From positions 9,070,384-9,134,383 of the forward strand of contig NW_024040485.1 of assembly GCF_014851395.1 (NCBI RefSeq): 64,000 bases of DNA. Reading direction: 5' to 3'. Positions within the stretch are counted from its first letter, which is position 1; each line of letters opens with the position of its first letter. The position numbers and the translations under genes were made by a program. Positions 48,752 to 57,700 of the stretch are shown here, piece after piece. Below the pieces are notes generated by a model. The model worked only from the letters and a program-made list of their open reading frames with translations. It did not search any database and was not told the DNA's origin. The DNA is from Micropterus salmoides (lineage: Eukaryota; Chordata; Actinopteri; Centrarchiformes; Centrarchidae).

Positions 48752-51700
48752 CCTGTCCAGAGCCAAGTCTGTGTGCTCCATGAGCGACTTTCAGCGATTA
48801 ATGGACAGCTCACCATTCCTCCCCGACAAGAGTTGTCACGATGATCAGGGCCAAGACGACGTCACTCCACCTCTGTCCCCTGACGACCTCAAGTATATTG
48901 AGGAGTTCAACAATAAGGGCTGGGACTTATCATCCACTTCTGGTCCGGGCCCTGCACGGGAAGTATGGACAGACAAAACCCCCAAGGCCCGGGGAGGGGA
49001 GCCCGTTCTTGATTCATTCCAGCCAGCCTCCTGGTTCCTCACCACCAGCGCCACCCTGACCACCAGCACCCTGAGCAGCCCTGAGCACTGCCACAAGTCC
49101 CCGCTGAGGGGCAACGGAGCAGGGGCGACAGGGGTGGGAGTGGATCACTGCGGGGTTCACATCCTCCACAGCCCCACCAGACCTGGGGCAGCTGAGCTCC
49201 TTACTGCCCAAGACCCGGACTTCCTGTACGCCAAAGGGACCATAGCCGGGGGCGGAGGAGAATCTGGGGTGGGAGCCAGCGGGCCAGATGAGGTCTTCAG
49301 CAGTGGGAGGTGGCCATGTGGGCTTTTGGAGGGTGGGGGGTTGATGACTTCTCCTAACCAGTCTCCCATCTGCCCCACAGTGGGCTACACCGCTTCTCTG
49401 GAGCTTCAGCTGTCCAGAAACATGAGTGACGACATGAAGGAAGTTGCCATCTCTGTGAGGAACGCCATCCGCTCTCCACCAGGGCCGGTCGTCCGGGACA
49501 CGGCCTGCCAGACCAACGGATTCACCACACGAGGCACACAGACCACCCAGACCATCAGTGTGGGTCTACAAACAGACCTGCTGAGGAACCTGACCAGCAG
49601 CCCCCACCGCTGCCTCACCCCAAAAGGTGGCGGCACGCCTATTTCTTCCCCGTCACGCAGTCTGAGGAAGGTGCAGTACTCTCCTGTCGTCCAGAGCAAG
49701 TTTGAGCGACCCTGCTGCTCGCCAAAGTACGGCTCACCCAAGCTTCAGCGCAAACTGTCCACATGCAACAAGGTTGAGCTACCCAATACCAGCCGTGCTC
49801 CCACCCCTACCACACCGCAGAAGGGCAACAATGAGTCGGCGTGGGCCCGCTCCACCACCACTCGCGACAGCCCCGTCCATACCACCATCAACGACGGCCT
49901 CTCCAGCCTCTTCAACATCATTGATCACACCCCAGTGGTCTACGACGCCATACAGAAGTTCAACAAGTCCCCCAGTCGCTCTCGCCCTAACCCTCCCTCC
50001 GCCACCGAGCCCAGCTCTGCGCAAGGGGCTCTTGCCTCGGACCCCAGGAACGCACAGGAGTGCATGCGAACTGCTCGCGGGCGCTCGCCCAGCCCCGTGC
50101 AGCTTATAGTAGAGACACAAGGGGACAAAAACCCAGAGGTGGTGAGCGTACGGCAGGACCTGTCGGCCCCGCCGGGCTACACGCTGGCTGAAAACACAGC
50201 CCGCATCCTTAATAAGAAGCTACAGGAGCAGAACTTTAGGGAGGAGAGGAGGCTGCAGGCTGGAGGACAGAGCAGCCACAGCAGAGACAGCAGCAGGCAG
50301 GCCGACTCAGACAGAGGGCAGTCTGGATGTATGGAGGTAAATATGCAGACGCACTGGATTCATGGCTTCATCACTCATTTGATCTGGGGCCCATGTTTTA
50401 TGATGCAAAGATATTTATGACTTTGCCTTGGATTTTTCTTGTAATGGTGGAAGACAAACTTGAAGGCATCTGTGATTAATCAGAGAAAAGGCCAGTCAAC
50501 TGTTACATCACTAAAAATGTTAATGTTAATGCTTTTTTCTCAGATCGAAAGCACTGACTGATGCAATGGTAATGTCAAAAAATTTGACCCTCTTCAGTAA
50601 TACATTGATGTATGTAGAGGTTTCTTCTTCTTCTGTACTTTTTCCTTCACTGTAGTGACTTTCTTGCAGTGTTACTTTTATTTCTTTGCTTCAACTATCA
50701 CTGTGGCCCGGCCGAAACCTGATTTATGTGTCTGCGTGAAATTAATGATCTCTCAGTGGGATCATAGTTACAATTACATACTTAATCATTATCAGCACTC
50801 TCCAATTAAATGTTCAACCAGAATTTTAAACGGTTCCAGTTTTTGGAGCTTCCCTATACCAAAATAATTAATAAAAAATGCTAATTTTACTTGATGAAAT
50901 GAGCAATCTGACACGTCAGTTTGGTCCTTTTCACCACCCATTCAGCTGACCTGTGGAAAAAATAAATGACAGACAGTAAACCATCTTTCTGCTCATGTTT
51001 AAATGATGAAACAGAAAGAAAAATACATTCAGTTTATTGAATTTACTGGCATCTGATTTAAGTCTCTATAGGAAGATTAAAACTTAAGAAGTATGTCAAT
51101 ATTGTATTATAGACCTGGATATGAATCATATATTGCTGTTTTTTGTGTGTGCTTAAAATGAGTAGATTGACAGAGAAAAGAAGGGGGGGAAAGCAAAATA
51201 TTTACATTTACATTTAAATCCACCAGTGTGTGAATGGGTGATAAAGATATCATTTTATGTCATAATTTATGGTACTTGTAATTTAAAATTGCGATAGCTA
51301 GATGTGTCGTGAAATAGTGACTTTACAGGATAAATGAGTTTACTATGTCAAAATGTCTGTTTTTAGCTTCATTTCAATTTCAATTAATTGTTAAATTATT
51401 TAGTCTATAAATGTCATATAAATCACAATCACATCTTCAAATAGCTTGTTTTGTCTAATCAACATTCAAGAACTGAAATTGATTCAGTGATATAAAACAG
51501 AGACAGTAACCAGCAGATATATGGCATTTTTGCTTGATATATTACTTGAACAATTGATCAAGTTATCAAAATTCATGTTGAGTAATTGTCTTACCTCTAA
51601 GAGAACTATAATAAATTCTCCATTAAACTCCATTTAAACCATTTAAAATTTCTTCTGGATATGTATTGTGATATAGCAGATTTAGTAGAAATTTAATTGC

Positions 51701-54700
51701 AAAGCCGATATAAGATTATTCTAGATTATTCAATTAATCGTCCAAAAGAAATTATAAAAACTGCCCATCAAAATTTTCCGGAGCCCAAGGTGAACTCCTT
51801 CTCTCACAGCAGACAAGCAGAATGAACCTGACAGGTATTCAATATACAGTGATACAGTATAAAAAAGAGAAAAACAACAAATTCTCACATTTGAGAAGTT
51901 TAAATCAGCAACTGTTTTATATATTTGCTTAAATAAATGACAAATGATTATCAAAATTATTGTCGATTCTTTTTCTGTCGATCGACTGATTGATAAATTA
52001 ACTCAACATTTCAGCAATACAGTGACTGAAATACCTGTCAAATCACGGTACTTCATCACACTGAGGGAAAAAATCCTTAAATCCAATATTGCCCTGAAGA
52101 ATATTAAAGAGTTTGTGACGTCAGTAGAAAAAGCGTCGGAAAATTCCTCCCGACAGACAAAACTTTATTGCCTTGCGGTCTAAATTGTCATATCACCCAA
52201 CCTTGGTTTGGTTTATTTGTTCATATTGATTGCCTGGTTATCTCTATCCTGTGTCTACATCAAGTCCCAGTTCCCCTTGTGTTTTTTCCAGGTCTAAAGT
52301 GAATGGGTGTGTGTTTACTGCTGTCTGCAGACTGAAATCAGCCACCTTGTTTCTCCCGGTCAACCTCTCTGACTTTGATATGCCAAACTTATCGTGTATC
52401 TTCCTCTATTCTCGATTTTACCGATTAACATTTCCCGCTCTATCTCCCCTCTTCCTCCCCCCTCTCTCCTCCCCTCTGGGCTTTATCTCTCCTTCCTCCT
52501 CCCTGTCCGCTGTGCTCTGATCCAGAACCACCCTGTCATACTAACAACTCCTTGGGGACTCTAACTCTGCTTGTCTCGGTGATGTAAGTTCCTTTTCCTC
52601 CTCCTCTTCCTCTACGACCTTTGGCGGCCATATGGACCTCTCACCTCACGCCCTCTGCAGACCTCCCCCTCCTCACCCTCTTCATTAATGCATGTTTCAC
52701 AGGACAGCAGAGTGACAGTGTGTGAAGCCATCGGAGTGGTGTCGAAAGTTGTGCGACGGCCATCCATCTGTTTCTTCGTGTTAATGCACGCATGCTCAGT
52801 TTCTTTGGTATAGATCATCTGTTTCTTTAAAGGACCATATTGGTGTTTTTGCATGTTTTAGTCCATTAATCATGAATCACATGTACTGTTTTTTAATACC
52901 ATACCATACATGTTTTGACTATTAGATTTAAATAAAATTTTCGGCCAGTATGGTATGAAAATCAACTTTAGGAGACTTGCATGAGATATCAATTACATTT
53001 ATTAAGCTGTACTTAATCGAAGAGGGCCCTTGTGTCTGAGAGCAGCAACTGATTTCCTACATCTTCTTGTTGCTGACAGCATAGCTTCATAAGCTATGAT
53101 AACAAGGAGTTAAGGATATTAGCCGTGTCTGAAACCAGTACCTGATTCACTTTTCACAGTTAAGTAAGAAAGAAACAGAGCTAACTTTTAGCCAGCATGC
53201 GTTAGCTGAGCTGACTACTAGCTAACACAGGCCACTGACATTAGCCAAGGGTAGTTCTTAGAGACAAACAATTTTAGACACTAAAAGTTTTGCTTTGTTT
53301 TTGACTTCAGAATGCATGGTATAAGCTAAATCCTGGTTAGTGACTTTCGATTGTGTACCTCTTATTACGCTGCATTTTGGGATAATTTCAGTCCACTATA
53401 GGATTTAATCATTCTCACTAAACAAAACTACAGAATGGCAAACATATATTTCAGTCTGTTTGTAAAAATTATTTCAAGTAAACACATTATTGTGAGCTAA
53501 TATTACGCTAGCCCTTTAGTCATTGTCGAATGCTAGCTTAGGCCGCTTGCTTGGTTAGATTAGTTAACGAAAGCTACTAAGGGTAGGCTAACTAAATTAC
53601 TATGGATAGGTACAGTAGTTTATCAAAAATCATAACTAATGTCAGCTAACATTGACATTAGCCAGCTAGTCTTACCTGAGCTGACATGTAAATGTTTTAT
53701 TACTAGCTAACGTAGGCAGCTGACATTGGCCAGTTAAGACTAGTTCTTAGAGACAAACTGTAAGCAAACATAAATATTCAGACAATAATGTGAATATGAA
53801 CTTCTATTAATCAAAGCACAAGGACCCTTTTCAGATTTTACAGTACAATTACTTCTCTCTGCACTAGATAAGCGTGTGATGGCAATATTCAGATGGATAC
53901 TTAATGGTGTATGCATCTAAAGCAGCTTTCAAGTTTCAACAAGTTGATTGTCATACCAAACAGATAAAAAAATAAAAAACAGAGTACTGGTAATGGAAAA
54001 TATGTGTAATCTGCCAATAATGGTATAAATCCTGCAAAACCGCCGGTATGGTCCTTTAAAACAAACTCACAGACTCAGTTCATGTAACTCAAGGAGTCAT
54101 CAGATTGTGTCTTGATTACTAACCGTAGCACATTTTTTGGTAAATGCTGCACCAAAGTGTGAATCAGTAAACATGACACAAAAAAAACAACAACCCTTTT
54201 GGACGTTTCACACATTCCTCAGCGCAGGTTGTTTATTGTCTTTGGGGACCCTGTACAGCTTTATCTGGATTATTCTAACATTGTGTTTCTACCAGGTCCT
54301 CTTCTTTGTGTCATCATCTGTGCGACTGGATGGACTGTGATGTTCCTTTGAGATGTTTTACTTTTCTCACATATTTTGACCATACAGTGGTTTCTTTCCT
54401 CTTACAGTTCCCCCAGCCATTCCCTTTCACACTAACAAGTCCTCCAAAGACTAACAGAAGAAGACAGCTGCTAACATTCATCACTTTCTATAATCACCTG
54501 TCGGGTTTGTGTTTTGATGCCCAGTCGACATTAACTGGTTTCTCTGGTTCATTTTGCATGCTTAAAGGAAAAATCCACCATCAGATACTCTTACACTGTT
54601 ATACAATGTATTATCAGCCTCTACCTCCTTTGCCTACTTGTAATTCAATTAGTGATTTCCTACATTTGATAAAATTGCTTTGAATAACAAAATATGCAGG

Positions 54701-57700
54701 ACAAAACATAGTTAGTTTTGGCATTTAGTTAAGGTGTGTGGCTGGAGCAAAGAGTTTTGATAACTCCTTTTTGATGAGCTCAAGTGCTTGGAAGAAGCTT
54801 TGAGAGTTGTCTGTTAAAAAGCATTGTATTAATTTGTTAAAGCGGTCAGGAAGTTGAACTTGTTGACAAATAACATGAAAAAGGAATCGTGGGAAAGGAA
54901 TTGTGAAAAGGATCATGTAAATTTGTTTTTGTTTTTTTCTGCAAAAAAAAGAAAAAAGTGACAGCAGGTATGATCTCTCTATGATCTGCTGCTGCCTTTA
55001 GTTCACCTCCTGATATTCTGCCCACGACCGTTTATGGGCTTAAATTGGAGCAAGTATATTAGCGTTGTTGGTGAAGAAATAGCCACTTCTGTGATGTGAT
55101 GTGCCTAGTCTGAGATGATTTAATGATGTTTGATGTCCGTGAGGAAACTCTGATTGAGACCGAAACCTGACATGTTACAGTGATTTTTATTTTTTTTGTT
55201 TTTTTTGTCAGGTATAATGCTACTTGATCATCAAAATAGCATGACATGAAATAATTTCTATGTTTTAGAAAGCTGTAGCTGCACTGAAATCTTGCTCTCT
55301 GCCACAAAATGTGTCCACAAATGCAATCGCGTTATCTTTTTTGACAGTGTCAAAGTGTGTTAAGGTGGATTTCTCCTTTAAGGTTGAAGCGTCTACTGAG
55401 AAGTCAGTTGAGAAGTGAAGTTGTTCTCATTGCTGTTTTCCAGTAGCCACTGCTGTACACTGACTCTCTGTAAAACATTACTGGTGCATGATCTGTGGCG
55501 TGTGATCTTATGTATTAGCATCACATAGGAAATCTTGTATTGACCCAAAAGCTGCCCACTAAACAACGACTTGTTTTGTGTTTCCGGTGTGTACACAATC
55601 CATCAGTTGTATTCATAAACAAATGATTTATTGATGGAGACGTCAAAATGGCGCAGACGCTACCCATCCGTCGCCATGACTTGTTTTCCTGCCCGTTCAT
55701 CAGGACTTCCTGCAGGTTGTGTAATACATCACTCTCTGATGGATCTGTCTTTTCATCCATCTGACTTATTTTTCCTTCAGTTCATCCTCTCACGCCACTG
55801 CAGCCTGACTGCCCTGTATTTTTAGTAGAACTAGATTGTTGCTTTTACGGGCTCGATGTCCCTCCATCCTTCTAAATCTAATGCCTGGAGATGAACTATT
55901 TTTAAATCAGGCCAGTGGTGTGATGTCCCAATGTGATCATTCACCCAATCACACTCTGACATGTTTCTGAGGGCGAAGAAACCCACAGTCACTTTTTTTC
56001 TGTCTTTCTGCATCGCCCTTTTTTTCCTCACTTTTCTTTTGCATCTAGGGGACAGGTGCATAAACATTTCTGCACTTTGAACACATAAGACACAAAGCAG
56101 GACTGTTTTGTCTGTCACCTGACTCCAGCAGTGACCTTTAACAGCACTAAAGCAGCACTTTGACAGAAACATGTTGATTCAGCTCTATAGTAATTTTTGA
56201 GGCTGTAGTTTGTGGTAGGGTTGTATTAGACTGAATTAAATTGTGAATCAGCTCCTTCCTTCACATTTCACCAACACAAACATGCTCCACACAAATACGC
56301 CAATGCAGACACTTCAGGCCACACAAGATAGGTGTCACGAGTTGTTGCATACTGAAGGGCCTCACCTTAAAATCTTAACAGTCTGAGCGTTGCAGCTAGG
56401 GTGCGCTATAGCATGAAACGACAAGAGAAAGCCTACCCCTTCCACTTTGATTCACTTCTGCTCAAAACTAGGGCTGTACCAGTTTAGCTGTCAGCTATAC
56501 ACCGCCTGTACAACAATTTGCCCCTCGGGGATAATAAATAGATCCTTAAAACCCTGATCCTTGAACTATTTTGATAATCGATCAGTTTGAGTAATTTTTC
56601 TAAGTGTCGATGACAATAAACATAATATTGTGGGTTGTGGACAAAACAAGTCGTTTGAGGACGTCACTGATTGATACTATTCACCATTTTCTAAAATTTT
56701 TATAGAGCAATAACTAAACGATTAATTGTGAAAATAATTGACAGATTAATCGACATTGAAAAAAAACGTTAGTTGCAGCCCTACTCAAAACAAACATGGC
56801 TGACCTGTATGCAAGGGTACGTTTATGACACTTTGTCACCTCTTCATTAAGACAGGATTGCAATTGAAAAGGTATATAATGTGGTAATGGAAGCTCTCTG
56901 ATTAGCTCTATATTGTCCCGCTGAGGACTGACGATTGTTACCTCCTGTGTAAGAGCACGCTCCGAGCATGTTAACTGGGGTCGTGTGTTTGTGCCAGCTT
57001 GCCCAAGCAGGCCTTGTCATTTGCGTTCACATTGCGTGGACCATGTTTCGGGCCCGATGCGGCCGTGTGGAGTGGATGATAGCGATGGGAAACATTCACA
57101 TGGTTATGACTTGTTCATGTCAATGCACAGCTCAAGATGGTTGCATGAGTGCAGAGTTGGTTGTGTGAGACAATATAAAATTATATCCTAACTATATGAA
57201 TGAAAGCAGCATGAGCCTTGTTCCCCACCTTTATTGAGGTATTCTTGTGTTAAAACACTTATTTTATTCTGTTCTGTTCTGTTCTTTTAGGCAAGTAAAC
57301 ACGAGCTCATTTAAGCTGTGTAGTTTTATTTGTGTTAAACATACTTAATATAATTTAAAAGTGACTCTACTATTTTGTCCTTCATTTACATACATGAACA
57401 TCAGAAATATGTCTGAGCATCATGTACTGCAGCCTCAGAAGCTACTGAGTATTGAGTTGGTTATTTGAAGGTCAAAACATGTAACTGTAAATATGCAAAT
57501 GTAACAAAGCCTTTGCCTTTTCAAAATTAGTTTGCAAAAGTCTTTTAGATGTCTAGGTTCCATATAAAATTTTCCACTGTGTAGCAGCTCCTAAATACAT
57601 GCTGTGGTGAAATTCAATTAAAAGAATGGTTGTATTATGTAACCTGGATGTCTAAAAACCTTTAACATATCAACCAAAAATACTAAAACCTAGCTGAAAG

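Noticed and set aside
49702..50120. Open frames in other phases within exon K
   Set aside because: Shadows of a GC-rich Ser/Pro-coding exon. The main frame carries all conserved motifs.
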